64,000 nt of DNA from Pseudomonas sp. BSw22131. Lineage in GTDB: Bacteria > Pseudomonadota > Gammaproteobacteria > Pseudomonadales > Pseudomonadaceae. Shown piece after piece: positions 33,380 through 43,942 of the stretch. The notes beneath the pieces are model-generated. The model did not search any database, was not told where the DNA came from, and saw nothing but the letters and a program-made list of their open reading frames with translations. The stretch is taken from positions 248,001-312,000 of the forward strand of contig NZ_CP113949.1 in assembly GCF_026810445.1 (NCBI RefSeq). Reading direction: 5' to 3'. Made by a program: the position numbers and the translations under genes. Within the stretch, counting starts at the first letter, position 1; every line of letters starts with the position of its first letter.

Positions 33380-36247
33380 CTAAAGTGGTTTGATGGCTTC
33401 AGGCCCGTCCATTGCCTCGTTGAGCGACTTTTCCAATTGCGCTTTGTAGCGCAGAAACAGAATGGTCTGGCCCCGTTTTTCGCTGAGTAAGCCGGACAAG
33501 TCCAGATCCGTGATGTAGCAGCGGTAGCGCGCAGGCTCTGTGCGTCGGTCAAGAATCTCTCTGGCGACAACGTCGAACAACTGCTCGCCAAACTCCAGCT
33601 CTGAAAACTCTTTGTTGTTGCAGTACAGCGTGACGCTCACTTGCCCTGGTGATGCCTCTTCAACAATCGCCTGCACATCATAAAAAGCCCTGTCCACCGT
33701 CAGCGCAGGCGCTTGGCGCCGTTCGACGTGTCGGGCGCGACCGGCGCCTTCCGGGGTGAGCCGGTAATACAGGATTTCCAGCGCGGACGGCTCAAGCGGG
33801 TTTTCGAGGTGCAGCGTGGCGCCACGACGGTACATGAGCGAGTTCAGAAACCGTTGAAGCGGCAGCAACAGGCTGGATTCATCGTAATAGGGCAAGTGCT
33901 GATGCCACACCGCATTGTGCTCATCGAGCACGTAGAGATCAGCCTGCGATTCGTTGATTCGGTAGAACACCTGTATGCACTCCGGCTGCCCGTGCGCGAT
34001 GAGCAGTGACAGGTCGCTGTCGTCCAACGCCTGCGGATCGAGGTGCAGCGGGCTGTACGACGGCAGTTCTTCACTCAGGTAGTCAAACAGCGCGGGCAGG
34101 CTGTCAAGCACGACATGACTGACGTGCCCGGGGATGATTTCCAGGACGTGATAGCGCTGCTGGACCTGAATCAGATACCGATGATTGAGGCCACGTTTGA
34201 GCAGTAATTGCGCGGTATTGATCAACTCCTCGACGCGTTGCTCAATGGCATGAGCGCGGTTGTGGCAGAAGCAGCGTACGCGCACCACAGGTTCTGGTCG
34301 ATTGGGCACCTGACCATTGAGCAGGTCAACCATGCAGTCGAGCAGGGCATAGGGGCCATCGAACCGGTTGACCAGCACCTCATTCCAGCTGTTGAGCGTC
34401 ACTTGGTCGAACGTCAGCACCAGATTCTCCCTGACGCCTGCGTAGCTCAGCGAATCCGTACGCTCGGTCGTCATCAAGATGTTCAGGTCTTTGTGGTGCT
34501 TGAGCGGATCGACACCCACGTTTACCAGCAACAGGATTTCGCGTGGTGCGCTTGGGCTGAGCAAGGCGACTTCGCTGACGGGCTCAAGCGGCAAGGCGAC
34601 GCTTTGCTGAAGCGCGCCTTGCAGGTTGAACAGTTCGAATTCGGTTAAATCGCTGGTGCCGGGATGCAGCGCAAGGCGCGTAGTGGTATCGATCACGCTG
34701 TTGCGGTGGCACCAGGTGAGCAGTTCCAGCAGCTCACGGCTGCGTTTGATTGGCGAGAAGTTCACCCACTCGTGCACGCCCAGATTGCCGTTATACAGTG
34801 CCCACTGCGTCTGGCCGGGCTCGCGTTTATTGGGCGATTGCACAAGCGTCAGCGTGTCTTCGGCCAAATCCGGCGCAATGCCAGGATTGACGAATTCGAC
34901 CTTGCCCGCCTTGCGTTCAAATGTTGCGTACAGCCGACGACCGAGCACATTGAGGTCGCGTCGGGTAATCGAGCTGACCGCATTTTGCGTACGCGCGAAC
35001 TGCGTCAGGAAGCGATAGCTGTAGTTGAGCTCAGTCACCAACGCTCTTCGCTCGACGCAAACCTGCCGCACTTTCCATTGGCTGCGGCTGTCGAGCAGCG
35101 TCAATTGTCGCTCGTCCCATTGCCATTCTTTGGCCAGCCGTTCCAGCAACAGGCGCTGCCAGCTGCTGCTGCGCGCCCGTGAGGGCCCGGTCAGCTTCTT
35201 GTTGACCTTCAGATAAAGACTGCGGCGCACAAGCTCCAGGCGTTCCGGTTCGCCGCGAGCGTGCAGGTACTCCTCGATCCGGCGATAGACCATCATGTAC
35301 GGGTCCAATTCGTCGAGGTCGACCTGATTGGCGAACACCGCTTGCTTCAACCGCAGACTGAGGCACTGAACCTGCGGATGCTCGCTGGCGTAAACCTCGG
35401 TCAGCAGCAGCTTGAGCACCGATTTGTAGGGCGACTCTATGCCTTTGAACAATTGCCAGAGCCCGGCGCCGATAAATTCACCGGGCGGGATGTGCGCCAT
35501 AGGACCCAGGTCAAGAATCTCGTCCTCGCGAATAAACCGCTTGGACAGCAACGTGTGCGTGTACTCGCTGTAGCGTGCTTCCTCGTACACGGGCACCAGC
35601 CACCACAGCGGCGTCCGCCCGGCCAGCCAGATGGCCGTCCGGTAAAACTCGTCGAGCAATAGATAATGCTGAGTGGTGCCGCAGTCTTCGCCACTGAGTT
35701 GCGCATCCCGCTCGCCAAGGACAAAGCGTTGCGGGTCGATCAAAAAGAAATGCGCCTCGGCGCCCATCGTTGCGGCCCAGGCTTCCAGTGCGTGGCATTT
35801 CTTGCGCAGTTCCTGCACCGCCTCGGCTGAAAGCGTTGAGTCGTGACACACCCACACGTCCATGTCGCTCTGGTCTGCCTGAGCCAGCGTGCCGAGGCTG
35901 CCCATCAGGAAAAGACCATGAATAGGCGCAGGCGCGTTACCGCGTCGAGGCTTGTAGGAGAATGAGCGCGTCAGCCGCTGTGCTTCGGTGAGCGCATGAG
36001 CGTCGGGGTCATAGCCGCAAACCCCCGCCGGCGTGCTGCCCGACACATAGCCTGGCAGCAAGGGATGATTAACATGAAAAAACAGCGCAAGCAGTGCCAG
36101 CACCGATTGCTGGCGCGACGACAGGCCTTCATTGGCGCGAGACAGCCGCCCTTCGTTGAGGGTCAGAAATCGGTTTCGCAACTGGCTCAGCACCTTGCGG
36201 TCGATGCCTTGGTCCAGATCGGGTCGAATTTCAAAACTACGCTTCAT
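33380..36247 (-). CDS. cyaA: class I adenylate cyclase
   Basis: 955 residues, full length for the enterobacterial-type enzyme. The nucleotidyl-transferase motif FLMGSLGTLAQADQSDMDVWVC (Gly-Ser and D-x-D) is at about residues 110-130; the large C-terminal half is regulatory. It makes cAMP from ATP for Vfr/CRP-type regulation. Convergent with DUF1289, in the expected Pseudomonas position. Confidence 0.95.
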   Translation of the reverse strand: MKRSFEIRPDLDQGIDRKVLSQLRNRFLTLNEGRLSRANEGLSSRQQSVLALLALFFHVNHPLLPGYVSGSTPAGVCGYDPDAHALTEAQRLTRSFSYKPRRGNAPAPIHGLFLMGSLGTLAQADQSDMDVWVCHDSTLSAEAVQELRKKCHALEAWAATMGAEAHFFLIDPQRFVLGERDAQLSGEDCGTTQHYLLLDEFYRTAIWLAGRTPLWWLVPVYEEARYSEYTHTLLSKRFIREDEILDLGPMAHIPPGEFIGAGLWQLFKGIESPYKSVLKLLLTEVYASEHPQVQCLSLRLKQAVFANQVDLDELDPYMMVYRRIEEYLHARGEPERLELVRRSLYLKVNKKLTGPSRARSSSWQRLLLERLAKEWQWDERQLTLLDSRSQWKVRQVCVERRALVTELNYSYRFLTQFARTQNAVSSITRRDLNVLGRRLYATFERKAGKVEFVNPGIAPDLAEDTLTLVQSPNKREPGQTQWALYNGNLGVHEWVNFSPIKRSRELLELLTWCHRNSVIDTTTRLALHPGTSDLTEFELFNLQGALQQSVALPLEPVSEVALLSPSAPREILLLVNVGVDPLKHHKDLNILMTTERTDSLSYAGVRENLVLTFDQVTLNSWNEVLVNRFDGPYALLDCMVDLLNGQVPNRPEPVVRVRCFCHNRAHAIEQRVEELINTAQLLLKRGLNHRYLIQVQQRYHVLEIIPGHVSHVVLDSLPALFDYLSEELPSYSPLHLDPQALDDSDLSLLIAHGQPECIQVFYRINESQADLYVLDEHNAVWHQHLPYYDESSLLLPLQRFLNSLMYRRGATLHLENPLEPSALEILYYRLTPEGAGRARHVERRQAPALTVDRAFYDVQAIVEEASPGQVSVTLYCNNKEFSELEFGEQLFDVVAREILDRRTEPARYRCYITDLDLSGLLSEKRGQTILFLRYKAQLEKSLNEAMDGPEAIKPL

Positions 36248-36439
36248 CGCGACTCAGGCCGGCGAGCGGCAATGCAGGGGGCGGGCAGGGCGACGACAGT
36301 AACGGCGCTGGCTGGGGGCGTGGCGACCGGCTGTTATTAAGGTGGCGCCAATGGGTATCGGCGTGCCACTCGGAAAATGAAGGGGTCGCGAAACCTTTAT
36401 TTCATGCGTCCGGGCGAAGGTTTCGCGAGATGGCCTGTA

Positions 36440-36688
36440 TCAGGCCGCTTCCTGGGTAATGGCCAGAATGGTCAGCAACGACTGCGCATGTTTTGCGGCT
36501 TCCAGCCCCAGGCTGGTCAGATAGCCGCCGTCGACCTGGGTCGTCAGCCCTTTGTCGTGAAGCCTTTTTGCTGCGGCGATGGCCGACGGTGCGGCCACGT
36601 GATGGACTTTGAGACCCTCCTGGGTATTGGCCAGATTGAACAGCGACAGGATTTCCAGTTCGGCTACCAATTCAGGTGTAAACGACAT
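36440..36688 (-). CDS. TIGR02647 family protein (small DNA-binding-like)
   Basis: 82 residues from the ATG at 36688 with CTGGAG upstream. The pattern MSFTPELVAELEILSLFNL ... LTTQVDGGYLTSLGLEAAKHAQ matches the TIGR02647 family, a short winged-helix-like protein found next to cyaA/argH in Pseudomonas. Its role is unknown. Confidence 0.85.
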   Translation of the reverse strand: MSFTPELVAELEILSLFNLANTQEGLKVHHVAAPSAIAAAKRLHDKGLTTQVDGGYLTSLGLEAAKHAQSLLTILAITQEAA

Positions 36689-37049
36689 AGGCGCTCCAGA
36701 CTTTTTAGTTGATACGCGACGATGTAAATCGACAGGCGTGAAAGCCCCGTTGGTCAAGCGGCAGCGGGACGTTTGCAAGTGTAGTAGCGTCTGGAGGATT
36801 TGCAGGGGGAATGTTGCGAGGGCGGGGATGGAGCCCCTGTAGGAGCGAATTCATTCGCGAGACGTCGGGATTGATTCAGCCCATGACGCCATCTCGCCAA
36901 CACGTTGGCTACTACAGAACTAGCACTAGCCGACTACATCGCGCTTTGCTGCGTTCCCAATCTGTAGGCGCGAATTCATACGCGCGGCGGCATGACTGAT
37001 TCGACGCGCAAGACGTTTCGCCAACAAGTTGGCTCAGAGGCAGCGTCGT
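36689..37049. repeat. intergenic region with extragenic repeats
   Basis: Holds two divergent copies of a short Pseudomonas repeat: TGTAGGAGCGAATTCATTCG (36838-36857) and CTGTAGGCGCGAATTCATAC (36961-36980), each a degenerate palindrome around GAATTC. The rest is the 5' region of the TIGR02647 gene. No gene seen. Confidence 0.55.
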
Positions 37050-37349
37050 TTATTCTTCGTCGGTCTTCACGCCGGGCGGCATTTCCGGCAGTGCACGCAG
37101 GGCGGCCTCGTACCATTGTGTGTTGAACGGTCGGTCTTCCTTGAGGATCCCGTCGATCTCGACGGCAAGTACGTGAGCCATCATTTCCAGAATGTCATCG
37201 CGCTCGTAGCCCACCAGCGTCAGCTTGTTGAACGTCGCTTTGGCGGCTGGCGGGTTGTCGCTCTCGATCTGATTCTCGATTGCCTCGATCAGGGTCGCTT
37301 CAGCGAACTGTTCTTCATCTTCTTCATTTTTTTCGATTATGTCGCTCAT
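37050..37349 (-). CDS. conserved acidic protein, unknown
   Basis: 99 residues from the ATG at 37347-37349. Very acidic N-terminus (IIEKNEEDEEQFAEATLIEAIENQ), a helical middle (YERDDILEMMAHVLAVEIDGIL) and PFNTQWYEAALRALPEMPPG. I know it only as a conserved Pseudomonas protein encoded beside argH. Same strand as argH, 73 nt downstream. Confidence 0.75.
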   Translation of the reverse strand: MSDIIEKNEEDEEQFAEATLIEAIENQIESDNPPAAKATFNKLTLVGYERDDILEMMAHVLAVEIDGILKEDRPFNTQWYEAALRALPEMPPGVKTDEE

Positions 37350-37422
37350 GATGTTCTCGATGTCCTGGCAATGAAAACCGCGCCACCCTCGGGTAGCGCG
37401 TCTGTTTGGTGGCGTTGAGTGT

Positions 37423-38817
37423 TCAGCGATGGATGAGCAACGACCGGCCCCGATTGACGGCAGCTTTGACCTGGTTGGGCGCGGTGCCACCGATATGGTC
37501 ACGTGCATTGACCGAGCCTTCCAGCGTCAGGACGGCGAACACGTCCTGCTCGATCTGGTCGCTGAAACGGCGCAATTCTTCCAGGGTCATTTCTGCCAGA
37601 TCCTTACCGCTTTCCACGCCGTATTTCACGGCGTGGCCAACGATTTCATGGCAGTCGCGGAACGGCAGGCCACGGCGAACCAGATAGTCAGCCAGATCGG
37701 TGGCGGTAGAGAACCCGCGCAGCGCAGCTTCACGCATGATCGCGTGTTTTGGCTTGATTGCCGGGATCATATCGGCGAAGGCGCGCAGTGAGTCACGCAG
37801 CGTATCGGCCGCATCGAACAGTGGCTCTTTGTCTTCCTGGTTGTCTTTGTTGTAGGCCAGTGGCTGGCCTTTCATCAACGTCAGCAGCCCCATCAGCGCC
37901 CCGAACACCCGACCGCTTTTGCCTCGTACCAGCTCGGGAACGTCGGGGTTTTTCTTTTGCGGCATGATCGAGCTGCCGGTGCAGAAGCGATCAGGCAGGT
38001 CGATGAACTGAAATTGCGCGCTGGTCCAGAGCACCAGCTCCTCGGAGAAGCGCGACAGGTGCATCATCGCAATACTTGCAGCCGAGCAGAATTCAATGGC
38101 GAAGTCGCGATCGGACACGCTGTCCAGCGAGTTGCCGCCCACGGCTTCAAAACCCAGCAGCTGGCACGTCAATTCCCGGTCGATCGGGTAAGTGGTGCCC
38201 GCCAGCGCAGCGCTGCCCAGCGGCATGCGATTGGTGCGCTTGCGGCAATCGATCAAACGCTCGTAATCGCGGCTGAGCATTTCGAACCACGCCAGCATGT
38301 GGTGACCGAACGTCACCGGCTGTGCGGTCTGCAGGTGAGTAAAGCCGGGCATGATGGTTTCGGCTTCCCACTCGGCCAGGCCCAGCAGGCCTTCTTGCAA
38401 GCGGGTTATTTCGGCGAGGATCAGATCGATTTCGTCACGCAGCCACAAGCGGATGTCAGTGGCGACCTGGTCATTACGGCTGCGTCCGGTGTGCAATTTC
38501 TTGCCGGTGATGCCGATGCGGTCCGTCAGGCGCGCTTCGATGTTCATGTGCACGTCTTCCAGGTCCACGCGCCAGTCGAAGCTCCCGGCTTCGATTTCGC
38601 CCTGGATGGTCTTCAGGCCGTCGACGATGGTATCGCGCTCCGCATCGGTCAGCACGCCGACCTTGGCCAGCATGGTGGCGTGGGCGATGGAGCCCAGGAT
38701 GTCGTGGCGGTAGAGGCGCTGATCGAAAGTGACGGAGGCGGTGAAGCGCGCGACGAAGGCGTCGACGGGTTCACTGAAGCGGCCGCCCCAGGACTGGTTG
38801 GTCTTGTCGGTGCTCAT
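37423..38817 (-). CDS. argH: argininosuccinate lyase
   Basis: 464 residues from the ATG at 38817. The fumarase/aspartase-superfamily signature [12 protein letters not shown], the N-terminal WGGRF and the [16 protein letters not shown] segment are intact. It splits argininosuccinate into arginine and fumarate. The longer frame to 38982 runs through the divergent promoter and is not used. Confidence 0.97.
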   Translation of the reverse strand: MSTDKTNQSWGGRFSEPVDAFVARFTASVTFDQRLYRHDILGSIAHATMLAKVGVLTDAERDTIVDGLKTIQGEIEAGSFDWRVDLEDVHMNIEARLTDRIGITGKKLHTGRSRNDQVATDIRLWLRDEIDLILAEITRLQEGLLGLAEWEAETIMPGFTHLQTAQPVTFGHHMLAWFEMLSRDYERLIDCRKRTNRMPLGSAALAGTTYPIDRELTCQLLGFEAVGGNSLDSVSDRDFAIEFCSAASIAMMHLSRFSEELVLWTSAQFQFIDLPDRFCTGSSIMPQKKNPDVPELVRGKSGRVFGALMGLLTLMKGQPLAYNKDNQEDKEPLFDAADTLRDSLRAFADMIPAIKPKHAIMREAALRGFSTATDLADYLVRRGLPFRDCHEIVGHAVKYGVESGKDLAEMTLEELRRFSDQIEQDVFAVLTLEGSVNARDHIGGTAPNQVKAAVNRGRSLLIHR

Positions 38818-38963
38818 GGATTCGCTCGCTGCTCTGCTGGTTGCTGTACGGGGAAATTGACGTGCGCCGATTTCGAAAAAAGGCGCCGGCGATAATAACA
38901 GCATTGCCATTTTTTTATCCCCGACAGCTTGCCGCTGAGGGGGCGAGGGCAGAGACTGAGCCG

Positions 38964-40040
38964 ATGCGAAAACAGCGAACAAAACCGGGCCAGAGCGCCG
39001 CCAAAGAATTCTTCCTGCCCGAACTGTGCCTGCCCCAGGCCTTGCTCGTGCTCGTCGTCCTGGCGGAGTTGATGGTGCTTGTGCTGGTGTTGGTCGAGCC
39101 TATGCAAGCAGGCTTCGATTGGGTGCGCATGGCGCTGATGTCGCTGTTCGTGCAATGGATCGTGCTGCTGTCTGCTGCGTTGCTGTGCGGGCTTCGTCCC
39201 TGGCTTGCGCGGCTGCACCCGGGCCTCGCCGGCGCGTTGGGATGCCTGTTGGTGGTCGGTGTGACGCTGGCGTGTACGGCGGTGGCTGATTATTGCCAGT
39301 TGAGCGGTGAGCTGCCGGTTGATCGCGACGTCGAGCGCTATGCGCGTTATTCATTGATCGCTGTGATCATGTCGGCGCTGATGCTGCGTTACTTCTATCT
39401 GCAAAGTCAGTGGCGCAAACAGCAACAGGCGGAGCTGGGCGCGCGAATCGAATCGCTGCAGGCGCGCATCCGTCCGCATTTCCTGTTCAACACCCTCAAC
39501 AGCATCGCCAGTCTGGTGACGAGCGATCCGGTCAAGGCCGAGCAGGCGGTCATGGATTTATCCGACCTGTTTCGAGCCAGCCTGGGCAAGCCCGGCAGCC
39601 TGACCACTTGGCGAGAAGAGATGGAGTTGGCTAAACGTTATTTATCGATTGAGCAATATCGACTTGGCGAGCGTCTACAGTTGGACTGGGACGTCAGTGC
39701 AATTCCCGACGACTTGCCGATTCCCCAGCTAACCTTGCAGCCATTACTGGAAAACGCGTTGATCTACGGCATTGCGCCTAGAGTTGAGGGCGGGATCGTC
39801 AGAGTCGAAGCTGATTATGAGAGAGGGGTGTTCATATTGCGTGTCAGTAATCCCTACGACGAGGTGGCCGGGCGTCAGACTTCAAATGGTACACAGCAGG
39901 CCCTGACAAACATCGGAGCTCGAATCACGGCACTTTTTGGTCCTCACGCCAGTCTGAGCGTGGAGCGCCGTGACGGTCGTCACTTCACCTGTCTACGCTA
40001 TCCTTGTGCGAGACTCACGCAGGAAGCCAGAGCAATATGA
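38964..40040 (+). CDS. algZ: sensor histidine kinase of the LytS type
   Basis: 358 residues from the ATG at 38964, the same length as P. aeruginosa FimS/AlgZ. Four hydrophobic segments (residues about 25-115), then [20 protein letters not shown], the LytS-family phospho-acceptor region with PHFLFN, and a degenerate ATP-binding part ([12 protein letters not shown]). It controls AlgR phosphorylation and thus twitching, alginate and virulence. The stop overlaps the algR start (ATGA). Confidence 0.92.
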   Translation: MRKQRTKPGQSAAKEFFLPELCLPQALLVLVVLAELMVLVLVLVEPMQAGFDWVRMALMSLFVQWIVLLSAALLCGLRPWLARLHPGLAGALGCLLVVGVTLACTAVADYCQLSGELPVDRDVERYARYSLIAVIMSALMLRYFYLQSQWRKQQQAELGARIESLQARIRPHFLFNTLNSIASLVTSDPVKAEQAVMDLSDLFRASLGKPGSLTTWREEMELAKRYLSIEQYRLGERLQLDWDVSAIPDDLPIPQLTLQPLLENALIYGIAPRVEGGIVRVEADYERGVFILRVSNPYDEVAGRQTSNGTQQALTNIGARITALFGPHASLSVERRDGRHFTCLRYPCARLTQEARAI

Positions 40041-40783
40041 ATGTCCTGATCGTTGATGACGAACCCCTTGCCCGCGAGCGACTAAGTCGCATGATAGGCG
40101 AGCTTGAGGGCTATAGGGTCCTGGAACCCAGCGCCACCAATGGCGAAGAAGCGTTGGCTTTGATCGACAGCCTCAAGCCTGACGTGGTGTTACTGGATAT
40201 CCGCATGCCGGGCCTTGATGGCCTCCAGGTAGCGGCTAAATTATGCGAACGCGATACGCCTCCCGCCGTGGTTTTTTGCACGGCTCATGATGAATTTGCG
40301 CTTGAAGCGTTTCAGGTGAGCGCGGTGGGGTATCTGGTCAAGCCAGTGCGTCCCGAGAGCTTGCTTGAGGCGTTACGCAAAGCCGAGCGTCCAAACCGTG
40401 TTCAGTTGGCAGCGTTGACCCGCCCGGCGGCGGAAAGCGGAAACGGGCCGCGCAGCCACATCAGTGCCCGCACCCGCAAAGGGATTGAACTGATCCCGCT
40501 GGATCATGTGATCTATTTCATCGCTGACCACAAGTACGTGACGCTGCGTCACGAGGACGGCGAAGTGTTGCTGGACGAGCCTCTGAAGGCGCTGGAGGAC
40601 GAATTTGGTGACCGGTTTGTGCGGATCCACCGCAATGCACTGGTGGCGCGCGAGCGAATCGAGCGACTGCAGCGGACACCACTCGGGCATTTCCAATTGT
40701 TCCTCAAAGGGCTTAACGGAGATGCATTGATCGTCAGCCGTCGGCATGTGGCAGGCGTGCGCAGGATGATGCAACAGCTGTAA
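40037..40783 (+). CDS. algR: response regulator AlgR, LytTR family
   Basis: 248 residues. The receiver domain has the acidic pocket D7-D8 and phospho-acceptor D54 (VVLLDIRMPG); the C-terminal LytTR DNA-binding domain (RTRKGIELIPLDHVIYFIADHKYV ... FVRIHRNALVAR) is intact. AlgR activates algD, fimU-pilX and other promoters together with AlgZ. It overlaps algZ by 4 nt. Confidence 0.96.
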   Translation: MNVLIVDDEPLARERLSRMIGELEGYRVLEPSATNGEEALALIDSLKPDVVLLDIRMPGLDGLQVAAKLCERDTPPAVVFCTAHDEFALEAFQVSAVGYLVKPVRPESLLEALRKAERPNRVQLAALTRPAAESGNGPRSHISARTRKGIELIPLDHVIYFIADHKYVTLRHEDGEVLLDEPLKALEDEFGDRFVRIHRNALVARERIERLQRTPLGHFQLFLKGLNGDALIVSRRHVAGVRRMMQQL

Positions 40784-41036
40784 GTCACTGGCGGCCTTCT
40801 TGTCAGAGCGCGCTTGGCCGCCACAGATTTTGGCCGCAAAACTGCTTGCGTGAGACGGGCTTCATTGCGTCCATGTGCGCCCCTGCAGACGATCCAGAGC
40901 CGGAAGTCGCGACACGCCGTCACATGGGCCTGGCGGGTCGATTGAGATCATGATGCGCGTAGATTCAAGACGCCAATGAGGCCCTGCGGGGCTGAACTGG
41001 TATTATCCGCCGCATTTACTCAGTACGGATTGATTC

Positions 41037-41978
41037 ATGTCCCCTCGCGAAATCCGCATCGCTACTCGCAAAAGCGCGCTGGCCCTCTGGCAGGCCGAAT
41101 ACGTGAAAGCCCGCCTGGAACAGGCTCACCCCGGATTGCTCGTGACGCTTGTGCCCATGGTGAGCCGTGGCGACAAGCTGCTGGATTCTCCGCTGTCGAA
41201 AATCGGCGGCAAAGGGCTGTTCGTCAAGGAGCTGGAAACAGCGCTGCTTGAACATGAAGCCGACATCGCCGTGCATTCCATGAAAGACGTGCCGATGGAC
41301 TTTCCTCAGGGACTTGGTCTGTTCTGCATCTGCGAGCGCGAAGACCCGCGCGATGCGTTCGTCTCCAACGCTTATCCCAGCCTTCAGGCGCTACCGCCCG
41401 GCAGCATCGTCGGCACCTCCAGCCTGCGCCGCCAGGCGCAACTGCTGGCTCGGCGTCCTGATCTGATCATTCATTTCCTTCGTGGCAACGTCAACACGCG
41501 ACTGGCCAAGCTCGACTCCGGCGAGTACGACGCGATCATTCTGGCCGCCGCTGGCTTGATTCGTCTCGGTTTTGAGGACCGCATCACCGACGCCATCAGT
41601 GTCCAAGACAGTCTGCCCGCTGGCGGGCAGGGCGCGGTCGGCATCGAATGCCGCAGTGTCGACACCGAGTTGCATGCCTTGCTGGCGCCGCTGCACCACG
41701 ACGACACCGCCGTGCGAGTGACCGCCGAGCGAGCGTTGAATAAACATCTGAACGGCGGCTGCCAAGTGCCAATTGCCTGTTATGCCGTGCTGGAAGGCGA
41801 TCAGATCTGGCTTCGCGGTCTGGTGGGTGATCCTTCCGGAACTGTGCTCCTGCATGCAGAGGCCCGCGCTCCCCAGGTGGATGCTCAAGCCTTGGGCGTC
41901 CAGGTAGCTGAAGCGCTTCTGACCCAAGGCGCGGCAAAAATCCTCAAGGCGGTTTACGGTGAGGCTGACGAAACGTGA
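41037..41978 (+). CDS. hemC: porphobilinogen deaminase
   Basis: 313 residues. The dipyrromethane cofactor Cys lies in [28 protein letters not shown] and the arginine-rich [13 protein letters not shown] segment are conserved. It polymerises four porphobilinogens to hydroxymethylbilane. First gene of hemCDXY. Confidence 0.97.
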   Translation: MSPREIRIATRKSALALWQAEYVKARLEQAHPGLLVTLVPMVSRGDKLLDSPLSKIGGKGLFVKELETALLEHEADIAVHSMKDVPMDFPQGLGLFCICEREDPRDAFVSNAYPSLQALPPGSIVGTSSLRRQAQLLARRPDLIIHFLRGNVNTRLAKLDSGEYDAIILAAAGLIRLGFEDRITDAISVQDSLPAGGQGAVGIECRSVDTELHALLAPLHHDDTAVRVTAERALNKHLNGGCQVPIACYAVLEGDQIWLRGLVGDPSGTVLLHAEARAPQVDAQALGVQVAEALLTQGAAKILKAVYGEADET

Positions 41979-42748
41979 GCAATTGGCGGCTGTTGCTGAC
42001 TCGCCCGACTGACGAATGCGAGGCGCTGGCGCAGACGTTGGCAGAGTCTGGCGTGTACAGCGCCAGTCTGCCGTTGCTGGACATCCATCCGCTGCCAGCA
42101 ACTGCACAGCACCAGTCAGTCATTTACGGCTTGCATCAGTACTGCGCGGTCATCGTTGTCAGCAAGCCCGCTGCGCGCCTTGGCCTTGCGATGCTTGACG
42201 AGGTCTGGCCGCAGCCGCCGATTCAAAAGTGGTTCACGGTCGGCGCTGCGACCGCGAAGATTCTCGATAACTATGGCCTTAGCGTGAATTTCCCGGAGCA
42301 GGGAGATGACAGCGAAGCGCTGCTGGACTTGCCGCAGTTGCAGGAGGCCATCGCCGGTCATGATCCCAAGGTGCTGATCATGCGCGGCGAAGACGGCCGC
42401 GAGCTATTGGCTGAACGCTTGCGTGAACAGGGCGTTACTGTCGACTATTTGCCGCTGTATAGCCGCAGCCTGCCGCAATATCCTCCTTCGACATTGCCGG
42501 ATCGTGTCCAGGCGGAACGCTTGAACGGGCTGGTGGTCAGCAGTGGACAAGGTTTTCAGCATTTGCGGGAGTTGGCAGGTGATTTTTGGCCACAACTGGC
42601 GCAGTTGCCTTTATTCGTACCGAGCCCTCGCGTTGCTGAGTCAGCGCGCGCAGAAGGTGCTCAAAACGTAGTGGATTGCCGTGGCGCGAGTGCTGCGGCT
42701 TTGCTGGCGGCGTTAGGGGAACAACCCGAGCCTGCTTCACAGGCGTAG
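41975..42748 (+). CDS. hemD: uroporphyrinogen-III synthase
   Basis: 257 residues from a GTG that overlaps the hemC stop by 4 nt. The bilobed fold is recognised by [29 protein letters not shown] and [22 protein letters not shown]. It closes hydroxymethylbilane to uroporphyrinogen III. The C-terminal segment [14 protein letters not shown] is typical. Confidence 0.95.
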   Translation: MSNWRLLLTRPTDECEALAQTLAESGVYSASLPLLDIHPLPATAQHQSVIYGLHQYCAVIVVSKPAARLGLAMLDEVWPQPPIQKWFTVGAATAKILDNYGLSVNFPEQGDDSEALLDLPQLQEAIAGHDPKVLIMRGEDGRELLAERLREQGVTVDYLPLYSRSLPQYPPSTLPDRVQAERLNGLVVSSGQGFQHLRELAGDFWPQLAQLPLFVPSPRVAESARAEGAQNVVDCRGASAAALLAALGEQPEPASQA

Positions 42749-42799
42749 AAATCGACGACTCGTATGACGCGATAACGCCCAAATGCAAAGGATGGACAC

Positions 42800-43942
42800 G
42801 TGAGCGAGACACTCTTGCCTAAAGATGACGTTGAACCGGTACTGACCCAGAAGCCTGAGCCGATCCCGGGGCCCGCGCGCAAAGAACCCTCGGGCGGGCG
42901 CGGTAATGGCCTGGCCATTCTGGCATTGCTGCTGGGCGCCGCCGGCGTTGCGGTTGGCGGCTGGAGTGTCTGGCAATTGCGTGCGATCCAGAGCGGTAAT
43001 CAACAACAGTCCAGCTTGATCCAGGATGTGGGGTCGCAAACTCAGACGCTCAAGCAGGATCAGCAATCGCTGTCTGCCCGGCTTGCACAATTGCCCGGAG
43101 CGCAAGAGCTCGAAGAGCGCCGCCGGCTGGTCACTCAGCTTCAGGGCGATCAGCAACGTTTGAGTCAGCGGGTTGAAACCGTACTGGGTGCCAGCCGCAA
43201 GGACTGGCGTCTGGCTGAAGCCGAGCATCTGCTTAGGCTGGCGAGCCTCAGGCTCTCGGCGCTGCAAGATATCAACAGCGCTCATGCGTTGGTTCAGGGC
43301 GCAGACGAAATCCTGCGCGAGCAAGACGATCCGGGCGCTTTCGCTGCACGCGAACAGTTGGCGAAAAGCCTTGCGGCGCTCAGCAGTGTCGATCAACCGG
43401 ACCGCACGGGACTGTATTTGCAGCTGGCGGCCGTCCGCGAGCAAGCCATCGCACTCAATGCGCTGGCGCCGGAATATAAAGACGAAGGTCAGTCGCTGTT
43501 CGGCCTGACTGACGGCAACGAAGATACCTACTGGGCGAAATGGTGGGACCAGATCTCCCGTTTCGTACGCATCGACTTCAACGCCGACAAAAACCTGCGT
43601 CCGTTGCTGGCCGGTCAAAGCCTTGCCCAAGTACGCCTCGCACTTAGCCTTGCGCTGGAGCAGGCGCAGTGGGCGGCTTTAAATGGTCAGGCGCCGGTTT
43701 ACACCAAAGCGATGGCCGAGGCGAAGAGCGTACTGGATAGCAATTTCAATCAGGACAACCCGCAAAGCAAATTCATAGGCGCGCAGATAGAAGTGCTGGC
43801 TAAGAAGCCGGTTGCTGTGGCGACGCCTGATCTTGCGTCAAGCTTGAGTGCGGTTCAGGCATACCTTGCGCAACGCCATTCGCCGGTCGGCGGGGCGTTG
43901 AGCAATCAGGGCAACAGCGCTCAGCAGGAGACTCCTCAATGA
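42800..43942 (+). CDS. hemX: HemX membrane protein
   Basis: 380 residues from a GTG. A short P/E-rich cytoplasmic start, one transmembrane helix (GLAILALLLGAAGVAVGGWSVW, about 36-57) and a long periplasmic coiled-coil (QQSSLIQDVGSQTQTLKQDQQ). Often annotated as uroporphyrin-III methyltransferase, but no SAM-binding domain is present. Operon with hemD and hemY. Confidence 0.92.
   Translation: MSETLLPKDDVEPVLTQKPEPIPGPARKEPSGGRGNGLAILALLLGAAGVAVGGWSVWQLRAIQSGNQQQSSLIQDVGSQTQTLKQDQQSLSARLAQLPGAQELEERRRLVTQLQGDQQRLSQRVETVLGASRKDWRLAEAEHLLRLASLRLSALQDINSAHALVQGADEILREQDDPGAFAAREQLAKSLAALSSVDQPDRTGLYLQLAAVREQAIALNALAPEYKDEGQSLFGLTDGNEDTYWAKWWDQISRFVRIDFNADKNLRPLLAGQSLAQVRLALSLALEQAQWAALNGQAPVYTKAMAEAKSVLDSNFNQDNPQSKFIGAQIEVLAKKPVAVATPDLASSLSAVQAYLAQRHSPVGGALSNQGNSAQQETPQ

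Noticed and set aside
40784..41036. Possible small gene between algR and hemC
   Set aside because: No start with ribosome site; region fits the hemC promoter.
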